Part shown: in pieces, positions 45,901 to 55,400 of the stretch
Layout of the letters: each line of letters begins with the position of its first letter
Numbering within the stretch: the stretch's first letter is position 1
Assembly: GCA_010645155.1 (NCBI GenBank)
Contig: CM021323.1
Location: 8,802,892-8,866,891, forward strand
DNA length: 64,000 bases
Direction of reading: 5' to 3'
DNA from: Tigriopus japonicus
Lineage: Eukaryota > Arthropoda > Copepoda > Harpacticoida > Harpacticidae
Notes under the pieces: model-generated
Database searches by the model: none
Told to the model about the DNA's origin: nothing
What the model saw: the letters and a program-made list of their open reading frames with translations, nothing else
Program-made: the position numbers and the translations under genes

Positions 45901-46670
45901 GAGGACGCGCCCGTGAAATCGACACCGGAGCCCGCCGCCTCCTTTACGGCCCGGGTTTGACGCCCACCCGCTCCGTTTTCTAGCGCGTGTTTGGTGCGTA
46001 AATGCGTAATGAGTGACGAGGTGGATCCGCCTCGACGGGCCAAAACCTTGGAGCACAATTTACAACGGGCTCGCGCTTCGGGTAAAACGTCAAAGTAAGA
46101 CCAGGTCCAGGATTGTTGATTGTGGCCCGCGGGTTGGTCGTCGTGGGTCCCGGGGGAGGGACGGTCCCGGTCGTGCGGATCAGAAGAGGGGTGGACGGTG
46201 AAGGGGAGGGGCACGGGTTCGGAGGCTTGGTCCGGCGGCAGATTGTTGACGTCGATTTGGTGTTTGTTCTTGAGGTGTTTGGTGAGCGAGGACGTGGACG
46301 AGCCTCGACAATTGAGGATGGTCTGGCAGAGGTTGCAGATCGAGGCCTCTCGGGTGAGTTTGAGACAGTAGTTCCACACCCGAGAGCGACCGGGTCGCGG
46401 GAACGCCGCCTCCTCAGGCTCGGGCTCCGCCCCCGCTTCTTCACTTTCTTCCTCTTCATGCAGTAAATTTAGTTGTTGCAGTTGTTGTTGTTGTTGTTGG
46501 TCGTCGCCGTGCTGGACGATGTGCTCCAGCGTGGCCTCATCCACGATGACCGTGGTCTTCATGGTGTCGTCTTCGTCGTCGTCGTCCTCGTGGCCATCTG
46601 GGTGGAGGTCGTTGTGCGTGGGCAGGACCAGGGTGTGGCTGACGTCCTCGGGCACCACTTCCACGCTCAT
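42912..46670 (-). CDS. hAT transposase-derived protein with eight BED fingers (cluster gene B)
   Basis: Intronless, 1252 aa from ATG 46670; the frame is open further upstream but only from TTG. An acidic, poly-Gln N terminus (58-67) leads into eight BED fingers with first cysteines at 112, 203, 272, 343, 403, 496, 589 and 716. All have C-x2-C-x16-H-x4-H spacing. Fingers 2-6 are closely alike (a GGSTS/TGSTS-type loop then a HLR helix), so they arose by internal duplication. The C-terminal part (about 783-1252) matches gene A: LAKLISVDGF, LTLDVW (D857), VACTTDSP (D920), QICLARGIHEA, LLSADKV, NHPKQV and LEDALIFLKGFYDQRS. It is the only one of the four that keeps both of these aspartates. Probable nuclear DNA-binding role; partners unknown. 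Confidence 0.88.
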   Translation of the reverse strand: MSVEVVPEDVSHTLVLPTHNDLHPDGHEDDDDEDDTMKTTVIVDEATLEHIVQHGDDQQQQQQLQQLNLLHEEEESEEAGAEPEPEEAAFPRPGRSRVWNYCLKLTREASICNLCQTILNCRGSSTSSLTKHLKNKHQIDVNNLPPDQASEPVPLPFTVHPSSDPHDRDRPSPGTHDDQPAGHNQQSWTWSYFDVLPEARARCKLCSKVLARRGGSTSSLITHLRTKHALENGAGGRQTRAVKEAAGSGVDFTGASSVWKHFDKISEDKTRCRLCDKVLKRATGSTSNMIRHLRRQHEIELATPKAAASPADPNQTGAGSETEESDAALWEHFQALSDGQTQCRLCPKVLGHTGGSTAGLIKHLRMKHDIDKHGEPLPTNGRSTQKSVVWHHFDELSPSQAQCKQCDKIFKRTGGSTSTLLRHLRRKHKFDEFEVVPSDDDDESMGGGKRDPEENDEDLTDKPVKKESTLPKACRTAQRSRAWDFFEDLPDDKAVCQLCHKILSRVGGCTSALLKHLRSQHPDYEYYKPLQEVKTEELLLPVVQASDDHPLSYSVPAEHVEEEEEEDMKPLKSFVWDYFLPSHEGYATCRVCNKGMRIVNSSTTSLKRHLKARHNIEKGDDKSKVVFLVSERIEPEAEPEDIWSGVFEELEEDSIPESFEDEFRMTNNKRSWNGTQTSASKMRRTASPKTNQPLDSSGRSLVWDYCESLGSGLAKCTLCLRTLAIKGSSTSALIRHLTRIHDINLSRANSSSENNPGNLVPTNPVKGRPLKFSEMDQNESATELLAKLISVDGFPVNGVLKSAYINEACSANSLIMPTSTDDLVVMLIDHADELKAKAAQELMHMAKIDLRFSLTLDVWSTESGGVHLAVNCYSQGLSWSLGLIRDIQSHTSDSIREAVKKKVSRFGLEFERDIVACTTDSPFLESVEEQICLARGIHEAIREVFYQPLSPQKQALEDKKKKTNSSFFGGASNWSTLELIPEITEIIVRAQTQVIEIFKAEPAIVTMQQRYQLDKVATFDPTNDWEELLEQVKALLDVQISLQDHLFLPESDWKQLIILGHHLGLIFAGLTSLNSKDIDLLSADKVINQLLGELEKTPSDYSELLRQLIQDKTTQRQRHDIVALLQYFNHPKQVLASNQVSRDTLQRDIGLFSRRLFPSSSEVKSKESSKAQMTRIEVIAEGMSHFETTECLSSDLKNLQRALNTISPTCRQSSQCSPNCKIASVFHPFDKGHFSLLEDALIFLKGFYDQRS

Positions 46671-48083
46671 GATGATTGATAATAACAATAACAACGACTG
46701 ACTGAGTTAACGCTCAACAGCGTTGCCAAAAGGTTTCAAGTTCACGCTGCCAAAGGGTTGAATCCTGCTATTTTGGAAATCCCATGCTATCATATTCCGC
46801 CACGTTTGAACCCACATCTTCTCGTTATTAGCTTATGTCTCGTTTCACTTTTTAGGGCGGACATTTTCATTCTCGTTTTGCTTTGATTATATTTTGGGTT
46901 TTCATCCCAAAGCCAAAAAGTGGCGGTGAAAACTTTCTTCTGACATGGCTAGATAGAGCCGAGCACCGCTCAGCGCGGACTCGATGTTCAGCTGACGGGT
47001 CCCCCAAAAACGCCACGCCCTCTCCCGCCCCTTGAAACATTAACCGGAACTAAAGACTGTCATTTTTATCAATACAACTTTTACGCGGTCCGGCTTAGAG
47101 CCTGGCACCGCCCTTGTTTTTATTTGGAGCGCTAGAACTCGAGGACGGGAAATCACTCCTGTCAAACGCAAGATTTTGATGTTAAAATCGCACAACCTTT
47201 GGTCATTCTGCGATAAAACCGATAAGAAGTCAAAGCCATTCAAAGTTGGGGAATACTTTAAAATTTTGTAATATGCGGTTAATGTTTCAAGTTTCGATTT
47301 TGAATACGGTCCTTCAAGGAAGCGTAAATTGGAAAATGAATCTGTTAGACATATTTATTTGCAATTTCGGCTGAACATACAGCGTAGTGTGCTCCAAACG
47401 GTACTTATGAATATGTTTTCCCAAAATCTTGTGCATTTTAAGTGAGATTTTGTATTGTTTTGAGCTATTTTGATATGAACTTCAAAACTCAAAAACATCA
47501 TTTTCTCTCGCGACATTGAAAAGCTATATAAAATCTTTGGAAATTTCTTTTCTAATTAACATTACCTTTTCGGCTTTCTTTTCGGGGTCAAAATTGACCA
47601 TTCAAACCCAGATAAGTTAGCTGCTGATTAATGTCTTTTTATGCAATCTGAATTTAACGGATAACTGAATGGTCTCTATATTGATCAGAAATGTTATAAT
47701 TAAAAGGCTTTTAGGTAAATAATTTTTTCCTTGGACCTTAACTTATATATAATACAATAAGAGTGAAATTGTTTCCCATTGAATTGTAGGTCCAAAATGT
47801 GCCATGATGTCTTTGGGTACTTTGATCCCAACCTAAAAAGCCATTCGAAACACTGTCTTTCCTAAAATCATTTAAATAATTTCACCCATTTCGTTCGTCT
47901 CCTTCTTCGATATGATTCGATTTTTTTCTTTATTCGTCGAAACTTAGCCTAAGTTCAAAATGCACGGGCAAAACTGAAATAAAAATTAAAACGAGGTCAA
48001 ATAACTTAACTGGCTATGTAATTGTATTGATCAACATTTCTCAAGTTATTGATGCTGCGGGAAAACGTTGCGCGAGGTCATCC
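46671..48083. other. Upstream region of BED gene B and 3' flank of BED gene C
   Basis: No gene recognised. Both neighbours are on the minus strand, so this stretch holds the gene B promoter and the gene C 3' end. Confidence 0.4.
47929..47934 (-). terminator. Candidate poly(A) signal of BED gene C
   Basis: TTTATT on the plus strand gives AATAAA on the minus strand, about 150 bases past the stop codon. Confidence 0.45.
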
Positions 48084-49943
48084 TCAGCCTCGTTGATCAT
48101 AGTAACCCTTCAGGAAGATGAGAGCGTCTAAGAGTCGGGCGGGATGGCCAGAACCGAAATGCTCGAACCCGCTCTGATTACTGCCCGGCACACACCGCCG
48201 CATTTGCATGCACGTCGGTGTCAAAGTGGACAGGGCCTGTTGAATTAGTTGAAGGCCTTCACAGATCTGTCCACTGTTATCCAGTGTGTTCATTTGCTCT
48301 CGCATGGTCTTACTCAGCGACTCTGAGTACGTGGCCATATCGATGGAGCGTTGAAGTTCCGTGGACAAGTCTGAACTTGGCTCGGCGGAGTCTAGCGATG
48401 TGGCGTCCGAGTCTTGGAGCTCTTTGTCGTCGTAATGCTCGGGGAAAAGTCGACAACCTAGTCGGAAAGCCGTCCGTTCCAAGACCGAACGATTGGGCAT
48501 CCGTTGGAACGGGAACTTTTCGACCTGTCGGAGGGATCGCGGGTTGTTTAAATACTTGAGGAGACTCACTAGTTCGTGTTGCCTTCGTTGCGTTACATTG
48601 TCCTTGATCGCTTGTCGGAGAGGTTCTACCAAAGGACCTTTGAGTTTCTCCAAGGCCAGCAACATGAAGACGCACACCCCTTCAGCCGAGAGAAGCGTCG
48701 AGTCCTTGGAGTACAACGCATCCAAGCCCATTTGCAAAGGACGTAAAAGCTCGACCAAGCTGGCCAAAGCATCCCAATCGTCTTCCGAGAGCGCGAAACT
48801 TTCACCTAAAAGCTCTTTGAGGCGTAATAAGCTCTCGATTTTGCTCAGCAAACCTAACCAAGGGGTGTGGGCGCTCAAGAGCCCAGCTTGGTCCAAACCT
48901 TGTTCGACCACCAGGTCGATCTGACAATCGGGTTGCATAAATGCTTTGATAGCGGTCTGGACCCGGCCAATCAGTTGGCGGATGACCGGAACCAAGATCG
49001 GGCCTTCTTCCGCCATATCGGCCTCGTCAATTAACGGCGAAGCTCCGGGTGAATCATCGGGCGCCGCCTCTTCTTCATCTTCTTTTTCACGCGACACACG
49101 GTAGAGCACTTTGAGCACGGCTTGGTGAATGCCGTGGGCCAGACACAACTGCGGGTGGGATGCCCCGAGGGATATTTGATCGGTGGTGGCACCCACGATA
49201 TCCCGCTCGGCATTCAGACCGAACTGTCCAATTTTCCGCTGAACGGCGCTCCAGATGGCGGACGCCTTCATCTCGGGATGAATGCGAATCATGCCTAAAC
49301 TGTAGGACATGCCACCGTGACCGTGACAATTGACGCCAAAATATCGCGCGCCCGCCGCCGATTGCCATTCACTTAAAGACAAACTAAACTTCATATGAAT
49401 TCGGGCCAAATCGGCCAACTCTTCCATGGCCTTGCTCCGGAGATGATCGGCGTGTTTGAGCAGAATCAAGGCCAACTCATCGGGATGATTGGGCAGAGTC
49501 AAGGCCTTGGCGGCCAAGACCTCGCGGACAAAATCGCTGCGGATCACGGAACTCAAAGGGAAATCATCGACCGTGACCAGTTTAGCCAGGATGACCTCGA
49601 CGCCTTCATGGTCCTCTGCCACCTCGATGAACTCTTGAGTAGACGAGATCAACACGCCCTGACTGAGTTGCGACGCCACGGCGTGTGGGCGTGCCCGTCG
49701 TTTTGGGGCTGGACTGGACCGAGGACTGATTCCGACGCCGCCCTCGATCGGCGAACGGCTCCGATGAAATCCCGCCCGTTTCTTTTCCTCAACGATTTCG
49801 TGTTTGGTACGGAGATGGTTGCTGAGGGCCGACGTGGACGAGTGCGTCCGTCGAAGCACCTTCATGCAGAGCTTGCAGGCCGCCGATTCCGGGTCCAAGT
49901 TCTCGAAGTAGTCCCACACGAACGAGCGGTTCGAGCGACTCAT
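48084..49943 (-). CDS. hAT transposase-derived protein with one BED finger (cluster gene C)
   Basis: Intronless, 619 aa, the shortest member. It starts MSRSNRSFVWDYFENL, close to the N terminus of gene A, with one BED finger (C23/C26/H43/H48) whose RRTHSSTSAL loop also resembles gene A's first finger. A Ser/Pro/Arg-rich linker (52-105) follows. The shared C-terminal region has LAKLVTVDDF, LSLSEW (Ser191 in place of the first aspartate), GATTDQ (D255 kept), QLCLAHGIHQA, YSKDSTLLSAEGV, LKYLNNPRSL, LTPTCMQ and LLDALIFLKGYYDQRG. Its single-finger layout may be closest to the founder of the family, since ordinary hAT transposases carry one BED finger. Divergent from gene D. Confidence 0.88.
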   Translation of the reverse strand: MSRSNRSFVWDYFENLDPESAACKLCMKVLRRTHSSTSALSNHLRTKHEIVEEKKRAGFHRSRSPIEGGVGISPRSSPAPKRRARPHAVASQLSQGVLISSTQEFIEVAEDHEGVEVILAKLVTVDDFPLSSVIRSDFVREVLAAKALTLPNHPDELALILLKHADHLRSKAMEELADLARIHMKFSLSLSEWQSAAGARYFGVNCHGHGGMSYSLGMIRIHPEMKASAIWSAVQRKIGQFGLNAERDIVGATTDQISLGASHPQLCLAHGIHQAVLKVLYRVSREKEDEEEAAPDDSPGASPLIDEADMAEEGPILVPVIRQLIGRVQTAIKAFMQPDCQIDLVVEQGLDQAGLLSAHTPWLGLLSKIESLLRLKELLGESFALSEDDWDALASLVELLRPLQMGLDALYSKDSTLLSAEGVCVFMLLALEKLKGPLVEPLRQAIKDNVTQRRQHELVSLLKYLNNPRSLRQVEKFPFQRMPNRSVLERTAFRLGCRLFPEHYDDKELQDSDATSLDSAEPSSDLSTELQRSIDMATYSESLSKTMREQMNTLDNSGQICEGLQLIQQALSTLTPTCMQMRRCVPGSNQSGFEHFGSGHPARLLDALIFLKGYYDQRG

Positions 49944-50870
49944 CTCGATCGATCAATGGATGGATGGATGGACGGACACCAGCACAGACTGTTGCGGCTC
50001 CAGAGCTTCTTTAGACTAGACTCTGCTTTAGACTAACGTAGTAAGTAAGTAAATAAACAACGGTTCAGAGCAGATCAGTGTGCCTGGAAGCCGCGTTTGT
50101 AGTACTGATCATAGAGGTCTATAGAGAGGCCATTGTCGTCATTTTGTCTGCCTTGTTTATTGCTAAAACTGGCCAGAAGTTGCGTGAAAAGGCAAATGTT
50201 TCTGAAGAATATTGTGAATTACTTGCCCAAACAAGTGGAAGATCATAGTAGTGATGTGACTTGGGCGCTTGGGCAAGCTTTTTTTCGTGACATCGTACAC
50301 TGGGGTCGCCAATTTTCCTTTAGTGAAATGGTATTCCCCTCTGCCTACCTCTCTTCATAAACCGGTTTTTCATTAAGAATCACTGAAACGTGCCCCTGAC
50401 TTTTGTAACTTTGGATCAGGGTTGCAAATTAACCTCATATTTGTGTTTGCTTCAGTTAGTTAGCAAAGCACAAAATCTCCATTAGGTGACCCTCCCTTGC
50501 CACCTCCCGTGAAAAAACTTGCCCAAGCCCAAATTTCCCATCACTAGTAGACAGGAGGCCACATGGCCAAAAAACTAATACTTTTCAAAAATGTGCCTTC
50601 TACAAATATGTTTGTTTGGGCAAGTTTTAACTAGTCGCTGATGATAAATGGCCTTTGCTGCCCACAATGAATTTTCACGACTGGCCTGCTCCAGTATCTC
50701 CACTCTGGGACCTCTGTGTTTCCAACAAATCAGGGGGGAAATATTTTTCAAAAGGCATTCTCAATTTTCTAATGGTTCTTTATGATTTTGTATTTTAGTC
50801 TTTTTGCTGTGATGTTAATGAATTGTGACTTTAAACATTTTTCAAATTGCCAAAAGCAAATTGTGCTTTC
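49944..50870. other. Upstream region of BED gene C
   Basis: No gene recognised. ACTTGCCCAAACAA (about 50220) and its inverse TTGTTTGGGCAAGT (about 50612-50626) could be the ends of a 400-base mini-element, but the match is short and no duplication is visible. Confidence 0.35.
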
Positions 50871-51526
50871 CACTAATGAGAGGTGCAGGGGGAGGTTTGA
50901 GTGATCTCTTCAAAAATCTTATCGCGGGCGGATGAAAGAAGAGAAAAGGCTTGTTTTTCAACATAAGATTTTGGTCAGTGCAAGGGTTTTCGCGTTTACA
51001 GACCGCCCTTATGACTTAGATGCTACAAAAAATGTCGAATTGCAAGTTTAAACATTTTGACTCTCGGTTTTGTAAGAATATGCAAAATTATTCTTTTGAC
51101 TAAAAAATGGCAAGCACATAAAAAAGACCTTTGATATTGAAGAGAAATACCTACAAAATACGGCATTTTGTTTGGTACCTTGATGGTTTTGGAGTTTTAC
51201 AATACAAATCAGTGCTTTTAACATCACTTACACTTGTACTTACCCAAAAAAGTGGCCTTTTGTTGAGAATTTTCTCGTGCAAGAATGAGCAAATAAAGTG
51301 TGCATATTTTTCCAAAATCCTAACCAAAGGTGTTCAAACTTGCAATTCGACATTTTTCATGGCATCTAAGTCATAAGGGCGGTCCATAAATTGCGAAAAC
51401 CCTTAAACTGACCAAATTCTCACGAGCCACCCACTGTTGCCAAACAAGCCTTTTCTCTTCTTTCATCCGCCCGCGATAAGATTTTTGAAGAGATCACTCA
51501 AACCTCCCACTGCATTTCTCATTGGA
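50871..51526. mobile_element. Long inverted-repeat element between BED genes C and D
   Basis: Arms of about 180-190 bases (50871-51049 and 51336-51526) are strong reverse complements. GTTTGAGTGATCTCTTCAAA on the left is mirrored by TTTGAAGAGATCACTCAAAC on the right, and AAATCTTATCGCGGGCGGAT by ATCCGCCCGCGATAAGATTT. The outer borders are CACTAATGAG and, inverted, CCAATGAGAA. About 285 bases lie between. No protein is encoded. It sits in the shared upstream region of two divergent BED genes. Confidence 0.75.
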
Positions 51527-51604
51527 TTCAATGAATTGAAGTGAATCTTTTGAAGTTCAATTTACCATTTGTTGTGCTTTTTTCAGATGTACACGAGGTC
51601 GACT

Positions 51605-51835
51605 TTTCCTGTGGGCTGAGCTGTTTACAGGGTTGAGTTGTCCATTGGGTTGAGTTGTCTACACGGTTGAGTTGTCCATTGGGTTGAGTTGTCCATTGGG
51701 TTGAGTTGTCCATTGGGTTGAGTTGTCCATTGGGTCGGGTTGTCTGTTAGGTCGAGCTGTTTGTTGGGTCGAGTTGTCCGCTGGGTTGAGATGTCCTGGG
51801 TTGAGTTGTCTGTTGGGTCGTGTCGTAATCGGAAT
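51605..51835. repeat. 17-bp minisatellite
   Basis: Tandem copies of TTGAGTTGTCCATTGGG, exact in the middle (about 51660-51735) and drifting outward (GTCGAGTTGTC, GTCTGTTGGGTCG). About a dozen units in all. One frame gives a repeating Asn-Ser-Thr-Gln-Trp-Thr-type peptide, which is a by-product of the repeat and not evidence for a gene. Confidence 0.8.
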
Positions 51836-52472
51836 GCACGGAAAAGGAGTCAGCAATAGATCTACTTATCTACAAGGCGAGTAATTTTATTTATATATGT
51901 ACTGAAATCCCTAGCTGAAACCGGTTTATTAGATGCCAAACCCGACTTTGGCTCCAAAGGCTGACCAGGCCCTCCGCGGGCGGCTGCTTCAGGAATAAGA
52001 AAAACCTCGCTGTGTAGGTAAGTAGACCTCCCGGGTCGAGTTGTCCTGGAACCCCCATCAGATCAGGTGAGAACCATGAGATATGCTATCATCTTTAGAT
52101 CCTTTTTCTTTGCTCAAAAATGGACAGGTTCTTCACTTATTGCAATAAGATCATTGTTGGTGGTTTGTCGTTCTCAATCCCAGTGCAATGGAAATGCTCA
52201 CCCATTTCATTTTCGTAAATTCCATGGTTTAGCTAGTTGAACTTATGGGCTGGTATTTTTATTTCCCCGAGCCATCCGGTCACACTGATGCAAATACCCA
52301 AACAACAACAAAGCCGCAGTTGATCGATCTCCCTCTTTGGGAAGGATCAATCATAGCTACTCGATTATCTTCGCCAACGCGGGTTCTCTCTCGATTCCAT
52401 CCCGTTGAACTCGGTGTGCTGTGTTTTGTGGCTATGCGGTGAGCTTGATCCCCCGAGCTTCACATCTGAACC
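51836..52472. other. Upstream region of BED gene D
   Basis: No gene recognised. It carries the 5' flank of gene D. Confidence 0.4.
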
Positions 52473-55400
52473 ATGTTAAGTTGGGTGTGGGAATTTTGTC
52501 GGCGTTTGCCGGGAAGGCCGCAGGCCGAGTGCAAATTATGCTCGCGAATCTTCGCGGTGGGCGATTCCGGATCCACCACCACCCTCATCCGACATCTCTC
52601 CTCGCAACACAACATTGAACGAGGCTCCGTCAGGCCAGGGGCGATCATCGGCGAACAGCCCCCCGACCAACCACCCCCCTCTCCATCCCCGCCCCCGTTC
52701 GCATCCCAAGAATGGGTTTGGAAACATTTTCAATCTTTGACGCCGGAAGCGGCCATTTGCCAAATTTGTCAGGACATTCTTCAAGAATCCCCGCGATTAA
52801 ACGAGGCCACCTTGAGCGAGCACTTATCAGCGGAACATCATATGAAGCCCGAGCCAAATTCGCCCATTTCACCCAAAGCGATGTCTTCGCCCGAGCCAAG
52901 TCCGATTCCGCCTTCTCCGAATGTCAAAACTATCATCCTTCAACGCCAACCCACAATCATTGCTTTGTCCGAAGGATTAACCGCCAAAACCTCGCCGGTT
53001 TGGCAATATTTTGATGCATTGCCCAACATGAGAGTGCGATGTAAGAAATGCGATTCCATCTTGCATCAACCGAATCGAGGAACGACGTCCATGATACGGC
53101 ATTTGGCCGGCGTCCACGCCATTAATTTGGGCACCAAGTCCGCACAATCCGTGTTGGCGCGCCCGTGTAAACCAATAGCAGCGGGTCGAGGCAACGTATG
53201 GGAATACTTTGACGCCATGCAAGAGGGACGAGCGCAATGTCAATTGTGCTATATCAAGGTCGCCGCACCTCGAGGCTCCGATCAAAGTGCTCTAGCGGCC
53301 CATTTAAGGGACAGGCACAAGATTGAACCTCAAGCTTTACATGGTATTTCCCCTGAGCCCGTGTCTCCCAAACCCGAAATTACCCCGGCCGCGATCGGGA
53401 TCTGGGATTCCGAAGAAGAGTCCCATCCACCCGAGGATGACCCGGAGTTTGAGCCCAATCTCCAAGAACTTAGCGATTCGGACCAGGATCCCTTTCCGGA
53501 CAACGATCTCTCCATGAGCTCCAATTTGCGCTCGGAGGTGTGGAAGTATTGCCTTCATCTGACGTCTCGCGTGGCCCAATGCCGATTGTGTCAGAAGATA
53601 TTTCGCACGCCCAATGGCAGCACCACCAGTCTAGCCCGACATTTGGAACATGCCCATGCCATTAGTGTTACGCTAGTGGTCCAGGCCAAACGAAAAACGA
53701 ACTACAAAAATAAGAAGCTGAACCCAAATAGGCCTGATAAAAAAGAAGAAGAAGCCATGGACAGCCATGAGCCCGACCAAGCTGAACCTCCAAAAAGCTC
53801 AACCACCACCGACGAACATCACTATGCCAAATCCAAGTCTTCGGCGGACTCGGCCATGACTCCAATTGAGAAAACCTCTTCACCTCGGAATCACCGATCT
53901 TCGGTCTGGAGTCATTTCAAGGCTGTTGGATCCCATTCTGCCATCTGTACCATATGCAACCGGCTCTACCGTACCCCCAATGGCTCAACCACATCCCTTC
54001 ATCGACATATAGAGAGACATGGCATCTTTGGGAGCGTCAATAATGGCCAATCCGTCGAAGATATCGAAGCCATTAATGAGCGTGTTGAGAAGCTCGAAGA
54101 AGGCAACATGCACGGCCGATCTTGGACTAGACGGTATTTCGAGAGCATTAGCAAAACTGTATCCCGATGCCTCAAGTGTGACCGACTGTATAAAACACCT
54201 AATGGCTCCACCACCACTTTGGCCAGACATTTACAAACTTTTCATGGGTTGTCTCCAAACGAAACAGACGAGAAACCAATGCCTTCCATGCCTCGCATGA
54301 AAAAACCGCGAATGGGTTTGCCCTGGGAAGACGTGGACGACGACGAAGAAGGTGATCAAGAAGAGCAGGGAGATGAGGACGATGACAACATGAATGATGA
54401 TGACAACCCCCTTCGGCTCGACAATGAGAACATTGCTGAGAAAGATTTCAATTTTGATGATGACGATGAGGATCAAGATGAATTAGAGCTAAAGGAAAGA
54501 CGGTCGTGGGTATGGAAACATGCTAAGCCAAGTAATTCAGGTAGTTCTCGTTGTCGCATCTGTCACAAGGCCTTCCGGACGAAAAATGGCACTACGACCT
54601 CCTTGGCTCGACATTTGGTCAACTATCACGGCCTTTGTCCGGCAAGCCCGTCGGTTTTGCTTTCCCAAAACAATTCAAAAGAGCTTAACGACCTTTGTGC
54701 CAAAGATGGAAGTTTGCCGGAATCACAGCGGAAAAGGAAACGCCACCCACGCTTACGGTCGTTTTTGAGGGACTTCTATGAATCGATCAGCGACGTGATA
54801 TCCGTTTGCAAATTGTGTCAGACCAGACTACGAACCTCAACCAGTACTCTGAGTCAGCATCTCATCAGAAAACATGACATCGATTGCCATAAAGAGTTGT
54901 CAATGGATGAAATGCCCAATACCTACGATGGAAATGACGTCAATCAAGACAAAGGCAATGAAAGTGTCGTTGCTCCTAGCTCCTCCATCCGTGAAAGCGT
55001 GGAAGAGATCTTGGCCAAGTTGGTGGCGGTCGATGAATTTCCCATGGCTACTTTGCTCAAAAGTGACTACATCAATGAGACCTTGGCCCAAAAGAAGCTC
55101 GCCATGCCCGCCACGTGCCAAGATTTGGAGAACATGTTTATCAAACACGTGGAGCACCTGAAAATCAAGGTCGGCGAAGAGCTCTCAAGTATGACAGACA
55201 TGGACTACAAGTTCAGTCTGACTTTGTATGAATGGAAGACTGAAGAAACTAATATTCATATCGAAATTACATGTCATGGCCACAACATGTCTTGGAATAT
55301 GGGGATTGTCCACGAAATGCCTCTCATGACCGATTCCATGATCATGGAAGCTGTGAAGAACTTGGTTCAAGACTTTGGATTGAATTTCCATCGCGATATT

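Noticed and set aside
45980..46459. 159-codon minus-strand open frame inside BED gene B
   Set aside because: An Arg/Pro/Ser-rich alternative frame of a G-C rich finger array; the in-frame BED fingers explain this DNA.
51605..51835. CRISPR-like array
   Set aside because: Head-to-tail 17-bp units without unique spacers, in animal DNA. It is a minisatellite.
51528..51856. Repeating peptide frames (Asn-Ser-Thr-Gln-Trp-Thr...)
   Set aside because: They are the translation of a 17-bp minisatellite, which reads in several frames because 17 is not a multiple of three. Not a structural protein gene.
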